Assembly: GCA_963969595.1 (NCBI GenBank)
Contig: OZ018408.1
Span: 28,706,108-28,770,107, forward strand
Direction of reading: 5' to 3'
Length of the DNA: 64,000 bases
Source of the DNA: Neckera pumila
Taxonomy: Eukaryota; Streptophyta; Bryopsida; Hypnales; Neckeraceae
Shown: piece after piece, positions 49,801 to 63,600 of the stretch
How the letters are laid out: each line of letters starts with the position of its first letter
Position numbering within the stretch: the stretch's first letter is position 1
Position numbers and translations under genes: made by a program
The notes under the pieces: generated by a model
What the model saw: the letters and a program-made list of their open reading frames with translations, nothing else
What the model was told of the DNA's origin: nothing
Database searches by the model: none

Positions 49801-51583
49801 GCAATTATTGCCTCTTTTGAGCTTATTGTTATTGTGAGGATATGTCAATTTCAAAGGAAAACACAAATCATTTTCAAAAGGGGTACACGTGGCATTACCC
49901 CATTTGTTGTTAAGTTTTTTCACAAATTCTGGAAGGGATACACAAGTTATTTTTTGATTGGTTGTTTAACTTTTACATTCAAAATTTTTGAAGAGGTACA
50001 TGTGGTTTTTTTTTTTTGAAAATAAGTTCAAAATTTCCATTACAAGAAACCATGAGCTTTTGCATGCTAAAATCTTTACATCTCCCATAATCAAATATGA
50101 ACAAAAGACCATGCCGAAAAACTCAACCCTAATTTCATCATCTTCAATGCCAATGCCGCCACCTTTTGCTCCTTCTTCGTCCTAGTTTGTGATTCCTAAA
50201 ATTGAACACACATGAAGAGAGAAATATTTCAGAAATACATATTGCCACTAGCAAAAGATGAAGTTACAGCTTGTATTATTTTCACAAATAAAATCAAAAT
50301 CTATACCTTTTCAATCATTGAAAATCTTCAAAATACTTGAAGCAGCGTTTGCTCAATTAGCTCAAAGCATTTCACGGCATGAACCATTACCTCATAATAG
50401 ATGACGAGTAGAGAAAAGTACAATGAAGAAACTCAAAACAACCAAAGGCATTCCTAACTCCTAATTGACTTTGTATGAACTTCTCCTCTTGTTAATCCTT
50501 AGTTATACAAAAGTACAAATTTGAACAAAGAAGATTAAGCCAGGCAAAATGACAAAATGACATTACAAACAGTATGTGCTTCACCAACAATTATGAATTC
50601 GGACTAAGACGATTGAAGCAGACTTGATATTTTAACCGATAACATGCTTGCTGGTTCTAGAGTTCATCCACAGATGATCTCTACATTGAGTTTCAAGCAA
50701 AAGCAGCAAACCATAAACTTCAACTGTGCAAATAGAATGACGTACCTCTTTCTTGATGCGTTATGACCTTCAAGCATCAGTTCCCTAGAACAACCACCAA
50801 GCAAAATAGAGTAATAATTCAAAAGAGCACCACATAAAACGAAGCGATGAACCAACATCAGAACTCAACAAAACCAATCTTTAAAGCATTCAAGAACACA
50901 AACTACAATGTACAAAAATTCCCCACTTGACTTTGCCGCAAACTCTACAGACTCCACTTGAATTCTTCCGAGGATTTCTTACAAAGAAATTCACAAGTTC
51001 TAATAGATGAGAACTACCGCGACAAAATTTCAATTGCGACATACCTCACAAATCAAAACAATGCTCCAACCAAGCTCCAATGAACCTGCAACCAAACTCC
51101 ACCCAAGCTCCGATGAATCTGCAACCAAGCTCCACCCAAGCTCCAATGATGCTGCAAGCAAGTCAAGACTATCGAGAGCCACAACAAAACAATGAAATTG
51201 CCACGCAATTCTCACCCAAACTTGTGCTCGTGGAGATCATTAGGACGTGGAGATAGCCAACACTCAAGTGGAGACTACAGAAACGGAGCGCCAAACCCTA
51301 TCTTTCAGCAACGGTTCATCAATAGCTTCATCAACGATTCATTTTTTTTCTCATTGACGGCTACATCAACGGTTGTTCCAAGCCTGACACATTTTTTCAA
51401 ACGGTCCACGTTTATTGGTGGCAGGGGGATATTTCAGCATAGGGTTGTTCGCCTCTTTTTGGTAAATTGTAGAGAGTTTTTTGACGGTACCAAAAATATG
51501 AGCAAGAGACACAAGGTCTAGGAGATTTCATCATAATAAACAACAAAACTAATAAATAGCTCATTTAAAGTATAAATATAGAT
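49801..51583. other. Intergenic, no supported gene
   Basis: At 51061-51160 there is a short tandem array of ~36-bp units ('aagctccacccaagctccaatga'-like), three or four copies, which gives repeated 'CNQAP'-type open frames. The sequence CATTACAAGAAACC at 50039 resembles a CACTA terminus without a partner. No gene identified. Confidence 0.4.
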
Positions 51584-51830
51584 AGACTAGCTATGCCATT
51601 GCCACTATATAACAATAAAGTAAAAATAAAAATAATTTTATAATATTCTAGTTCATAAAAACTTTGAAATTCAATATCTTTTTTGCCATGACTTAGACCA
51701 CCACAAAACAAAGTCCATATACCCCTCCTTGATGAGGACTTTCTAATGGTACTATAAATGCAACTAGGGGACATACAGTTTCAGAGTCTCACCGTAATAA
51801 ATGAATGAGACAAAAATAAATAAAAGAACC
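51584..51830 (+). repeat. R3 repeat, copy 3
   Basis: Matches copy 1 along nearly its whole length ('ataaaaactttgaaattcaat', 'acaaagtccatatacccctcc', 'gcaactaggggacat', 'gtctcaccgtaataaat'). Confidence 0.7.
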
Positions 51831-51844
51831 AACCTAATTTAAGG

Positions 51845-52132
51845 CATTAGATGACATTGGAGGACATTGGAGGGCCGTTTTAGGCTTGTTCCCAAATTTG
51901 GCCCATTTCTACGAATTTGGCCGATACAGGCTGTTACAATTTCTTTTTCAAAAATTTAAAATTAAAATTAAAATCTCCCAAATACCATTTTAAGCAATTT
52001 TTTTTCAAAAAAAATTCCGAAAATGACATGGCTTAGTCTCGACCACATCAACCAGCAGTTATCCTGCGTTTCCACAATCTGGAAACGCAGGATAACTCGG
52101 AGTCTCTTAGAGACCTCAAATGTCATCTAATG
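51845..52132. mobile_element. CATTAG-family MITE, copy d (288 bp)
   Basis: The ends CATTAGATGACATTGGAGG and the inverse of CATTAGATGACATTTGAGG. Near its right side are two inverted 'tgcgtttcca' / 'tggaaacgca' blocks. It is collinear with copy a and sits between R3 copies 3 and 4. Confidence 0.8.
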
Positions 52133-52136
52133 TATA

Positions 52137-52355
52137 GATAATGTGCCATGTGCCATTGTTATAGTATAATAAGTTAAAATTAAAATAATTTTCTAAGTTT
52201 TTAAATCATAAAAACTTTGAATTTCAATATCTTTTCTACCATGAATTGGAATGCCACAAAATAAAGTCTATGCGTTCCTCCTCGTTGATGGCTTTCCAAC
52301 GGTATAAAGAAAACGATTAGGAGATGTGTTGTTCTGGAGATCTTAGCATAACAAA
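52137..52355 (+). repeat. R3 repeat, copy 4
   Basis: Starts 'gtgccatgtgccattgttatag' without interruption after MITE d. It shares 'acaaaataaagtctatgcgtt', 'cctcctcgttgatggctttcc' and 'gatcttagcataacaaataaa' with copies 1 and 3. Confidence 0.7.
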
Positions 52356-55300
52356 TAAATCAACGATAAGGCATGGATAAGGTATATATAGCAATGGTGC
52401 GCAATGGTTCAAAATGTAGATAAATGAAAGTGAAACATGTGTCAAAAGCAGTAGTGGCATGTTAGGTCCCATCATTTAAAAAAAAAAAAATTCTTATATA
52501 TAGTAGAATTGTGATATGTGGATAATTAGACAAAGTGTCATTTTATAATTGTCACATATACAGGGATTTTATTTAATAATCAAATAGAAAATGATACAAA
52601 AGAAAGAGATGTACAAAAATAACACATATTCATATGGGTAGAGATACTTGCATTTCGTTGCTTGTTTTTTTAGACATATATAGTTGACAATGAATCCAAA
52701 ATAAATGATAGTCCTTCTAAAATCGGACATTAGTCATTGGCTACAAAGATAGAATAGTGTCACAAAAAAGACGTTACTCCCACCAAGAAGTAACGGTTTG
52801 ACTATGCCCTGACATTTACTCCTAAGGCAACCTCCACCAATGACAAGGTTCTTTATTTCCCTATTGAGACAACCTTGCAAGAATGTCTTTTCCTTGTGTC
52901 ACTTTAAATTTAAATTTTCAACATTAAAATAAAACATTTTGGTAGAGAATTTTTGTTCTATGATTTATTCAACTTAGTTAAACTTGAATAGAATTCACAA
53001 TTTTTGCAAAATCTCTTATTCCGAGAATTATAATAGAATATCATAGACAAGACATAACATTCTTGAAAGGACCTCCATAGATCCTTTGATTATGTAGTAA
53101 CTTTTCTTAATGCATCATATTCTCTTCCATATTGTGTTTGTAAATTTGAAAATGAAGCCTTTGATATCAATCATTGTAATATCTTGGTGAGAAGTAAATT
53201 AGGAATTTGATGAGCAAGTTATCCTTGCAATAGACTTAATTCATTTTTCATGTCAATTGACATAATTTAGGATAACACATTGTAAAATATATTTTAGATT
53301 GTATGCATGTGAAAGAATTTGTTTATTTGAGCATGATTCAAGGATTTGGGTTTACATTATAAGTTTCAAATTCATAATTACCATCCCAAATTGGTGTAGA
53401 GATTGAAATATGACTTTGTACCCATATAAATTCAATAAATCATTTATATACTGAAGACTTTGCTATTTAGAGTTTTTAAGTTCACACTTTATGATTCTAC
53501 TATAGGAGATGTCCCCATGTTTAATCTTGTATCTCCAAAGTAGTCAAGCTTGTATACATACATTTTTAAGTTGAAGGTTGTTATTAGGGTTTAGGAATTT
53601 GGAAATTCTTTCAATATTCATTTTTCATTTTTCATCATTGGTGATGTTTTCATTTCATTTTTGGGACAAAGGCAAAATTGGTGATGTTTCTATAACAATA
53701 TGGACATTGCTAGTGTCACTCTTTGTTTTTAAGATACTTAAACTTCATTCAACTTTATACTATCATATTTGATTTCTCTATGATATTATGACAAGTATAA
53801 TTTTAAACATCGTAATTTTTCTATCTTAGAAGTATAATTTTTTTTTCTGTTAAAGTGGTTTCCTTATTCTTTGATGGTTTTAGGGTTGAAAGACTCAATT
53901 GAAGTCATACACTTTTAATGCTAAAATTGCTATAATTGTTTTGTATGTATGATTAGTATTGGCTTAAATAAGACGTATTAGACAACATCTACTTTTGCAT
54001 TTTTTGGATGTTATGAGTGTTGTTGAAGAAGGTGGGACCAATTTTTCCTTCACTTGGTTTGTGACGGGTTTGCTTTCCCAATAGAGGGCAAGACCATGCG
54101 TTTTTTATAAAGAAATTTGATGTGATGAATTTGTCTCTACCAAAATAGCTAAGCCCATGACTTGTTTTTATTAAAAGCAAGATGATGAGTGTTGCTTATG
54201 CCAAATGGGCACAAGAAAACATGTTCTGGGAGTAATTTTTGAAAACAAAAGATAAAAATATATGTTGGGAATGATGAGGGATGGTGAACAAGCTACATGA
54301 TCCCCCTTTAATCCCGTGGGGGACAATGAGAGGATTGGTTCACCCTTGCCCTTTTGCAATGACTTGAAAAAAATCATTGTGCAAAAATATACACACTTGA
54401 ACTAGTAAAATATAGCTCTAATCAACACTTGCTTTATCTTCAATATTACACTTTTTTATACATCATATTATTGGGATGCATGTGAGGTAACTAAACACTC
54501 AGGCTTTGTTCAAATATGCAGATTTGTGTTAGTTGCATTATTAAAAATGTTATTGTTTTAGATATTTTTTTTACCATATAGATTCAAAAAAAAATTGCAA
54601 AATTCTTAGTTTTTGATTCTTTAGTGTAAAAAAAAGTATCAAATATGAAATATAAAAGATCATATCAAAAAATAGTGTTCAAAATTTTATAATATTTTAT
54701 ATATATTTTTGACATGGTTTTTTAATAGAATTTTTTACATACTTTGCATAGACTTTTGAGAATGTTTTTGACAAGTATTTAGCACAATAGTATCAAAAAA
54801 ACTATCAAAAAAATTGTCCAACATTCTATTTGTAAGAATGCCAAAAGAAGCAGTCTTTTGACTGTGAAGTATATAATGATATTCAATAATGAATTAATAC
54901 TTTGGTTGGACTTAGTACCAAGTTGTAAAATCTTTTGAAATTTCTCAAGGAATAGAGTTGGCCATGCACTATTGATAAAGTCTACAAAGTCCCCCTTTCA
55001 ATTCAAAGAGAAATTTGGGCATTCTTGATGACGTGTCATTTAGAAAGAAAGATTTTGTTTGTGTGGATACACTCTATTATAACTTCTTGGCATAATAAAC
55101 CATCTTTTTAGAACTCCATACACATCTTCAAAGCAACAATAAAGCACAACAAGAAGTTAAGACGTCCTTGCCATCAATACAATTTAGTAACCCTTACATG
55201 CGATAAATTCTTCATAATTTTATCCGCTTTGCCATTGTCTAGTCAACATTTATGCCACACAATATTGTCCCACCTTAATATTATAACAGAACTTGCTTTT

Positions 55301-56347
55301 CATGGCTACAATATGCAATTGGTGAGTTCCGTGTGTTGCTCTTTTCTTGTTGCTTGGAACACCATATCGTTAGTCATTGCCTAACGGTTTTCCTCTCCTT
55401 TACTAAACCATTGGTGATACTTACTCCCGTACTCTCCACCATTTTTTTTGCACCAAAATTTTGTTGATGTATGTGCTAATCCCCTGATGCTTAAGTTTGT
55501 GCACCACTACAAACTTCCAATGAGTTTCCAATGAGCTCTATAATCGATTTATCAACTTTTGCAGGAGTTGAATTGAAGCAGAGAGTTCCACAAATAATTA
55601 AGTAGGATCAATCTTCAAAAAGGTTTGCTTAATACAACATTGAATAGCTATGAAAGAAATGGAGCTTGTGAGCTTAATGGAGCTCTTTTGCTGAAGCTCA
55701 TTGTAATCCGTTCCAATGTGCTTGCATTTTGAGTCTTGCGGTGCAACCACTATTTGAAGAGGTGGCAAAATGAAAGCAGTCAAGAGCATTGAGAGGCTCA
55801 TCCGAGAACTTCAGCTGGTTAATACTTACTCTACTCTTATTTATAGACTCACACGCCGCAATAAGGGATGTGAAATTATAAATCCCTAAAAAGCTAGGGT
55901 TAGCTCATTGTGCAAAATTGAATGAAATGAGCAAAGTTTTGAACAATATATTCATAGTAGTGTACTTATTATCATGTAACCATACTACAATGCAATTGTG
56001 TTTGCTTAAAGATTCTATTACTAGTACTTTTGATATTTTTACGATGGTGTGGAAGCTTTGCTAGCTACTAACAATTGATTGCTCATGGGCAACTATGATA
56101 TAGAGTCCTAAAGGTGGTTTTCCCCATGAAGACAAAAATGGACAACAATTGCAACTTTGGTCTTCCCGCTCTGACTCTAGTGTAAGCAAAATGTATTTGA
56201 CTATTTTTTGTAAATCTCAATAGTACTTTCACAGATTTTACACTCTTCTTGAATTTTCTATTGGTTAATAGAATACCCAAGTGCCTCAAGGATTTAAAAA
56301 ATATTAAACAAAGCATTGTCTAACACCAACATTAACATTTTGGTCAG
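52356..56347. other. AT-rich stretch; missing 5' exons of the coiled-coil gene may lie here
   Basis: No convincing exon upstream of 56348 was found, and no kinesin motor or other domain motif was seen. Several short frames are unsupported. A lone 'TTAATCCCGTGGGGGAC' occurs near 54311. Confidence 0.4.
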
Positions 56348-59300
56348 GATTTTACTGAAGATTCTCCTCAGAGACCTTGTATCCTTGCATTGCCTTCTAC
56401 AAGGAGAGATTTGCCAAAGCAATTCAATCCAATGGGCTCTAGTAAGTGGCCAAAGGTCACTTATTGTTTGCAAGAGTATAAGTTTTTGAAACTATAGGAT
56501 CTATAAAGATACAAAATGATTCAAAAATTCTTAGGCAATATCATAAAGGTAGAATAAAGAGGTCTCTTTTCAGTCATTAATTGAAGACCTCCGGATCAAT
56601 GATAAAAAAAAATTCCTAGAGATTCCTCAAAATAATTACCATAACCGTATAGAGACTTCTTTATAAAGTAGAAAAATTTATATTTTGTAACACTATAAGA
56701 AATCCGCGTTCTTTTTGACAAGCCTGGATTTCTTGTGATGGATTTTGTTAGACATCTAAGTTGACATTTAGCTGTTTTTATGTTTTCATGATGTTACATT
56801 GGATATTATTATTGACATAAAAACAACTAGATGTCAACTTAGATGTCTAACAAAATCCGTCACAAAAAATTTGGACTTGTCAAAAAAACATGGGTTTCTT
56901 ATAGTGTAATGTCCTCTAAAAGCTTCTAAAACAACAAATTTTATTGTAAATCCTATTATATGCTCCTGGGATACAATCTTTAATCCTTATCATCCTATTT
57001 TATGTAACTAATGACTTAGGACTATTGCGAGAAGAGCTTGAGAAGGTGTCAAAGCACTTGGCAGAGCAGAGGGCATTGGTGGCAACTTTGGAGGTAGAAA
57101 TCAGCACCATCTTGCAAGAAAAGAAAATCCAAGAATTGGACTACAAGTCTCACGTGCACCAGTATGTACTTTGCAATTTGCAATTTTTGGTTTACAACTT
57201 TACTAAAATAGTTTTGCATTTGATTTATTTGTGCATTTTTTTCCTTATTAGGCCAGAAATTAATGAAGCAGAATTCTTTGCTAATGCTGAATATAATTTT
57301 GGCTGGAAACTTGAGTTTATACGTTATACAGGTTGGAGGATAAAGTTGTTCATTTGAAGCAAAGGCTTCAAATTTGTTATAAGGTAATTTAGTTACTCAA
57401 CCTTCACTTGTGTTATTATCTATTTATATTGGAATAATTCCATGAATCCATGATAAAAAATCCACCTCTAGAAATTTGTCCTTTGTTATGCAAAATTTAT
57501 ATTTTTAGTGACATAAATTTTGCATTATTACTATGTGTTAGCAAACTCACAATATCTATGATGAAGACAGAAAGAAGATGATACTACAATGTGTGAAGAC
57601 CTCCTTTGTTTACTCGAGGAACTCTTCTCTCAAGACATTAGTGTCCGTCAACCTCTGTAAGCGGGGCTACAAAAAAATTATATAGGATCTATTATAAGTA
57701 TCTCTAAATTGAATTAGCCTCATGCAAGTCTATTCCTACATATCAACTAGTAAACTAATATCATTCTTAATGGAGTGGAATTAAGGTATCAAGAGCTATT
57801 AGCTATCCCGATAGATAAAAAGAAGGCAAAGGATCATATTTTATTGCTGATATACGGGAAGATTCTCAATAGTCAAGAGAATTACGAGCAATGTTGGAAT
57901 GATAGGGAAAATCTCAGGTATGGTGGATGAAGTTGATCTACATTAAAAAAATTTAAGATGCATTTGGTATAGATCCAATTGATATAAAACAATGAAGTGT
58001 TGTACCTCAAAAATTATAATTAGATTGGCCATATTATATTGGCAAGGCCCTTGAGGCAATCACAAACTTTGTAACCTACTTCTAATTATCAATAATGAAG
58101 CATGGTTTTGTTAAACAACAAACATTCGCAAAGATACGGTGTTGTTATACGGTGTTGTTATCCAACAAGATATAGTATTGTAATAAATGTAAAAAGTGTT
58201 GTAAATTTTGTTGTAGGTGCACCTTAGCTCAAGCAAACCAAGAGATTCAAAGGCTTGACAGAGACTTGAAGCAAGCTTGCAAAATTGCAGAGTCTGAGAA
58301 GCAAGAAATGTTGCAAGAAGTAGAACGACTTACTAATCAGTGGCGAGATCTATCAATGGTAGCAGCCGAAGAGAAACAAGTTCTTATCAAACAAGTGCAA
58401 AAACTAAATGATGAACTTAGAGAAGTCACAAATGCCGCTGCTATAGAAAAACAAGAAATTAGAGATGAGGTTAACTTCAAAAAATAACTCGCTTTATTAT
58501 ATTTGACCTTCTGATAATGTACATTGTTGACTAAAGCTAATGTAACCAATGAGATATGGCAAAAAAAATTGACACTTTCATGCACGTAGGTGGAACAATT
58601 GACCTACAAATTAAGGAGTTCTCAAGATATAGCACACAAAGATAGGAAAAGCATGAGGATAGAAATTCAAAGGCTTGCTAATGAGATTCAACAAGGCCTT
58701 TCTTCTGCAACATCAGAAAAACAACTTCTAAATGAAGAGGTACATCATTGCAATTAAATTTTTGTAGTGATAGCTTTTGTACCACCTATTTCACTGATTA
58801 CTTGTATTTTTTACTACTCAATTTTTTTGTAATCCCATTTTCCTAACCACTATTGGCACTTGATAGTAGTGGAGTTATTTTTAAACATCAATCTACCTCA
58901 ATAATGTCAATTGAGATTGTATGATGCATTTCTTGCTTCTAGGTCCAATTGCTCAACAATAAATTAAAGGTGACAGTGGAAACAACGACAAATGAGAAAC
59001 ATAAGCTCAATTTAGAGATTGCAAGGCTAATGAAAGAATTTCAGCAACAATCAACATCAACAAATATAGAAAAAAGAACGTTGAATAATGAGGTGATAAA
59101 GCTAAAAGACGAGTTGCAAAAACTCTCAACCTTTGCTGATTTTGAAAAGCAAGAAATGACCAGTAAACTCCAAAAATTGACTAGTAAAGTTAAACACTTA
59201 TTTGCTACATCCCTAGCTGAAAAACAATCAATGCAGCTAAAATTTGAGGTGGCCAACACCAAAAATGACAAATTGGCCAAGGAATACCAACATGCTCTTT

Positions 59301-60663
59301 TTCAACTAGAAAGTTTGACAGATGAATGCACTGCAAATAATATTCAGGTTTTCATTCAATCCCTTGTAAATCTAGCAAGTTGTTGCAACTAACAACTTAA
59401 TCATTGAGGTGACATAAGACTGATTTAAAGAACTAGCTTAAAATCTCTTCAACTTCCTCAAATTTGAATCCTGTCTTGCATAAATTACAAGCAGCCTTAG
59501 CTAGGACAGTTAATAGGGTTTCCAAAAACTAAGGCTAAGGATTTTACAAATCTTTTAAACAACATCATTGTCAAAATTGTCTCCATTTTTCATGAGCAGG
59601 TCTTCCAATGATTAAAGTGATCATACAAAGGCCTCCATAATCTACATGGGCAAGGTTTCCATATGGATACTATTAGTGACCATTTAGGAGACCCCTTCAT
59701 AAACATTAAGGATGATTCTTTTTCATTGCCATCTATTAATTCCTGAAATAGTCTAAAGTCTTGTATTTTATTGCAACTCGTGAAAAAAATCTATTCATCT
59801 AAAGCATTCCCATCATCAAGGCCAAGTCTTTTCATACTTATGTGAATTGAGTTCATTTTGTGGTTGCAGGAAAAAATGGATGACGTAGATATGAAAGTAT
59901 TGCGAAAGAGTCTCAATACAGAAATGACAGATGCTAATATCCACGAGTTGATGGATGAGACACGGCAACTACTAGAGCGAATTGAATTCAAAGACCATTC
60001 AATGTCATTTCATAACAAGGTTTGTAAGAGGCACAATTGGTGCCCCCACCTTCTCATTAAGTATTGACCTATAGTTACATTAGCATCCAATCTAATTAAA
60101 TTCCTAAAACAGTCTAACCTGTCATCAAATCCTTACTATAAAAAGTTTTCATTTGAACGATAAATAACAAGGATCGAGGCAGTTCCTTATGGCATTTGAC
60201 CAAAAATCAAGTGATGATGGCAGGTGGAACTACTATTGCCAGAGTCAAAACAAGAGCAACATCTAGGAATGCAGCAAATAATTCTCACAGCATCGCAAGA
60301 TAATATGCAAAATCCAGTGGAGGCACACATTAAAGAACTATTACCACATGCACATCATCTTCAGGTGATATTTTGATCTAAACAACAACTATCTTTGCTT
60401 AACATCACCCCACATTACATGCAAGTGACATGACAAAGACGGTATGGAACATGTAATCATACAAAAGAAAAAAATCAAAATTGTCATATTGAACATAGTC
60501 ATCACATACAAAAGTTTGATCGGTGAGTTTTCATCAAATGTTGAAGGCAAGCAATATTGAAGGCTTGGAGTATATTGAACAACAATCACAAGAGAATACT
60601 AGCATTGAGCTTGTTGTTCAAGAAACTAGTAAGTCTTCACTTGCGACTCTTCATGAGCTTTAA
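56348..60663 (+). CDS. Long coiled-coil protein with 25-residue repeats, 3' part (~573 aa)
   Basis: Exons: 56348-56441, 57020-57161, 57332-57383, 57571-57656, 57786-57917, 58217-58469, 58590-58739, 58943-59347, 59870-60019, 60224-60364, 60547-60663; phases agree throughout. The weakest calls are the 57571 and 60547 acceptors. No start codon is in the first exon, so the 5' end is missing or lies upstream. The first exon codes a Pro-rich segment (DFTEDSPQRPCILALPS), followed by coiled coil (LREELEKVSKHLAEQRALV). From 58296 there are nine successive units of exactly 25 residues, pattern EKQ-x4-E-V-x2-L-x3-L, with one degenerate unit before them. The tail is polar and ends at TAA 60661. The combination recalls kinesin tails or ciliary/centrosomal rods, but I cannot assign a family. 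Coding sequence is as AT-rich as the surroundings, unlike the other genes here. Confidence 0.7.
56691..56906. mobile_element. CACTA-type MITE in intron 1 of the coiled-coil gene (216 bp)
   Basis: The ends CACTATAAGAAATCC... and ...GGGTTTCTTATAGTG, with ~90-bp arms of high inverted similarity. TAA flanks both sides (56688-56690 and 56907-56909), the 3-bp duplication of CACTA (EnSpm) transposons. It lies within the modelled intron 56442-57019. Confidence 0.85.
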
Positions 60664-63600
60664 CAGTTATATCTCAATAGAGCTTGAAAATTATCCACTA
60701 CTTTAAAGTCCTAAGTTAGATCTCATCTAAGTTAGGATTCATAACAAAGTCATTGGCTAAGACTAGTGCATGGGATGTCTGAGATACCAACCTTTAAAAT
60801 TTCAAGGAAACATATCTCCCACTTATTGCCATTTCATCTCCCCTACAAAGACTAAACTTATATTACTATAGATTGAGTTGATTTATAGATTATATATAGG
60901 AAAGGCAATGCCGGTAGTCATTGCCAAAATATGCTAAGGTGATTGAAAAAATTGGTTTTGAATGATATTACATTGCATCACATATGAAATCTACATCAAT
61001 GGATACAACAATGGGCAGCATGTTTAGGTTGAGCACTTAGCAACAAGACAAGTAAAATTCAAGAAAAACTCAAGAAAAAGATTCAAAGACAAAGAATAGA
61101 AGGCATTCTATGCAAGTCAAATCCAAATTGTAACTCCAAGATTTATTGGACTTCACTTGCAAGAAATGTCTTAAAAAAGTTTGAAATTTTGAATATCTAA
61201 AGTTTGAGACATCTCCCTCATTTTACATTGATGCTCAATCCCAATGTCCATCATGCATTGTGTATTTACACAAGCAATTTACACACTAATTGATCAAGGC
61301 ATCCAATTTGACTAGATATCAACTTAAACTAGCTGCTATATACTTGAGTTAATATTTTTGAAGGTGTATACTCATGAATATGCTTTCATCAAATTCCAAT
61401 TAAAAGACTTTCATTCAAAGTCACTCTAAGAGATTGATGACTAGCTAGGATTGTATAATCTTGACTAAGCTTTGATGTTTTCTTTTGAAAGTGGAACCTG
61501 GATTCACTCTAAAATTAGTGTTATGTACAATCATCTAATGCTTTTGTATCATGAAGCTCTCCTCAAGAGTTTGAAGGGTAAAGTGAAATCATAAAGTGTA
61601 TAAGAATAATTATTGACATTAATTAGAGGTATTCTTGAAATTTTGATAAATTTTATTTCATGAAGATATGGTAATTTGTTATTAGGTGAAGAAGAGAATA
61701 GGCCTAACCATTAATTGTTTGAAGATGCTATAAAGTATCCACAAAAAGACAAAAAGAGACTATAAAAGCAAAAAAAAATGGCTTGAATTCAAAATACAAA
61801 GGAATGTGGTCTAGTATGGATCAATTTGTGTCAATACTCTAGCCTAGTAAAGCAATGTCTCTATTGTAGTGTCAGTACCGGGCCTACTTGCTTTTTTCTC
61901 ATACTTCTAACCCCTCCAATAGAAGACTAGTTTAATCATGTGCACCATGGAATTCCAAAATGTACATTATAATTACTTTCAACTTGTCTATGTGTGCAAA
62001 TTGATTTTTTTGGATGTGTTATAAATTCAAAAATACAACACATCAGACATATGTGTTTATATGCACATCGGACTTCAAATGAGAGTTGAAGAGTTGTCTA
62101 AGGCCCAAAATTATTTTTAAAAATATTGAAATTTAATATGTTACAAATTTTTTCTTAAGTAGAATCTAAGCCTTAATTTAAGGAAAAGAAAATCCAATGT
62201 GATCACGTACATGCTTTCACTTTTCTTAATGTCATTCCAAAAAATCTACAAGTTGAGAAAATTCAAATTCTATGTAGAATTTGAAGAAAACTAGGGACCA
62301 AAGAGAGGGTGAATTTTATGACTTTTAGGATAATTTTCAAGTATATAGTATACCCACTTCTCTTGTTGAGACAATTCAATTCAACCAATGAATTCATGGT
62401 TTACAATGATCTATTTAAATGATCATGTTGTGAAAATTACATTTTATATTAAACAAAATCTTGAATTACCAAACTATTGGAGAACATTGCAAATGTAGAG
62501 AAAAAAAATTAACCCCCATAAAAAGTATTAGTATCACATAGTATCACATAAAATTGTTTGAAAACCATAAGGTCCAACTTGGATATTTTAATATCAAAGT
62601 TGTAGGGGATTTAAATATTATGGCTTATTATTTTGTACTCAATGTTTAGAATAAATATTGATCAAAGATATATTAGCAACTCTAGAATAAGTGAACATGG
62701 TTACGACTACCTAAAACCATTTTGTGAACTTGTTTTTTTCCCAATTTTGCTTGCAATTCTAACCTCTTGGCTTCTATTACTTTGATGTGACATCAAAATT
62801 TCATTGGAATTAAGATAACTACACCCAAATGCATCCAAATAAGCAACTGAGCATTGACTGGAATTGTCTAATTTTTGTAAGAGGTTGGGATTCAAAAGGA
62901 GATTCTAAAGTTATCCAAATAGGTTATCCTACGTGAAGGTCAAATTTTGACATAAATTAAGTTTTTTTTGGAATGTATAAATGTTTGGAATATTTTATTA
63001 CATGTGAAATGTCCAAAATGTTGCAGAAATTTTTCATCCATATTGTCTAAATTTTTGAACATTTATAAAAATTTACATCTCTCTTGAAGCCCTACATGAC
63101 AAGTTTTCCAAAACAATAAAACTTAGAAGTTGCCAAATACAAAACAATTTGGACGCCAAAATGCCGAAACCCTAATCCCAATAGTTCCAACTAGGAGTAT
63201 TTTTTTTTTCAGACGTGTGCAATAGCCAAGACTGTTTGCACATAGAAAAGAAAGTTTCTATGTGCCAAATCAAACCATTACGTACTATACCTAAAAACAA
63301 CCTTAGGCTCTCACAAAAACACACTATCTATTTCAAGAGGGATGTTTTAATTTCCTATAAGAGCTTAAGTTAGAACTATTTGAAATTTTCTCTATTTAAT
63401 TCAATTTCATCATATATGTCTCTTATCCTTTTGAGGTGTTATGGCCTTAAATTGTCTTTGTGGGATGTTTACAAATTACACATGATGCAACATAGCTTCC
63501 AAACAATAGAGCCATTAGAGAATGGTTATGAATTTTTCTTGAAGACAATTAAAAAATAAACCTATACGACCTTTAAGATTTCTTGAAGTCATTTTTGACT

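Noticed and set aside
51061..51200. Repeated 'aagctccacccaagctcc' stretch as a CRISPR-like or coding array
   Set aside because: Only three or four short adjoining units without unique spacers; a simple tandem repeat.
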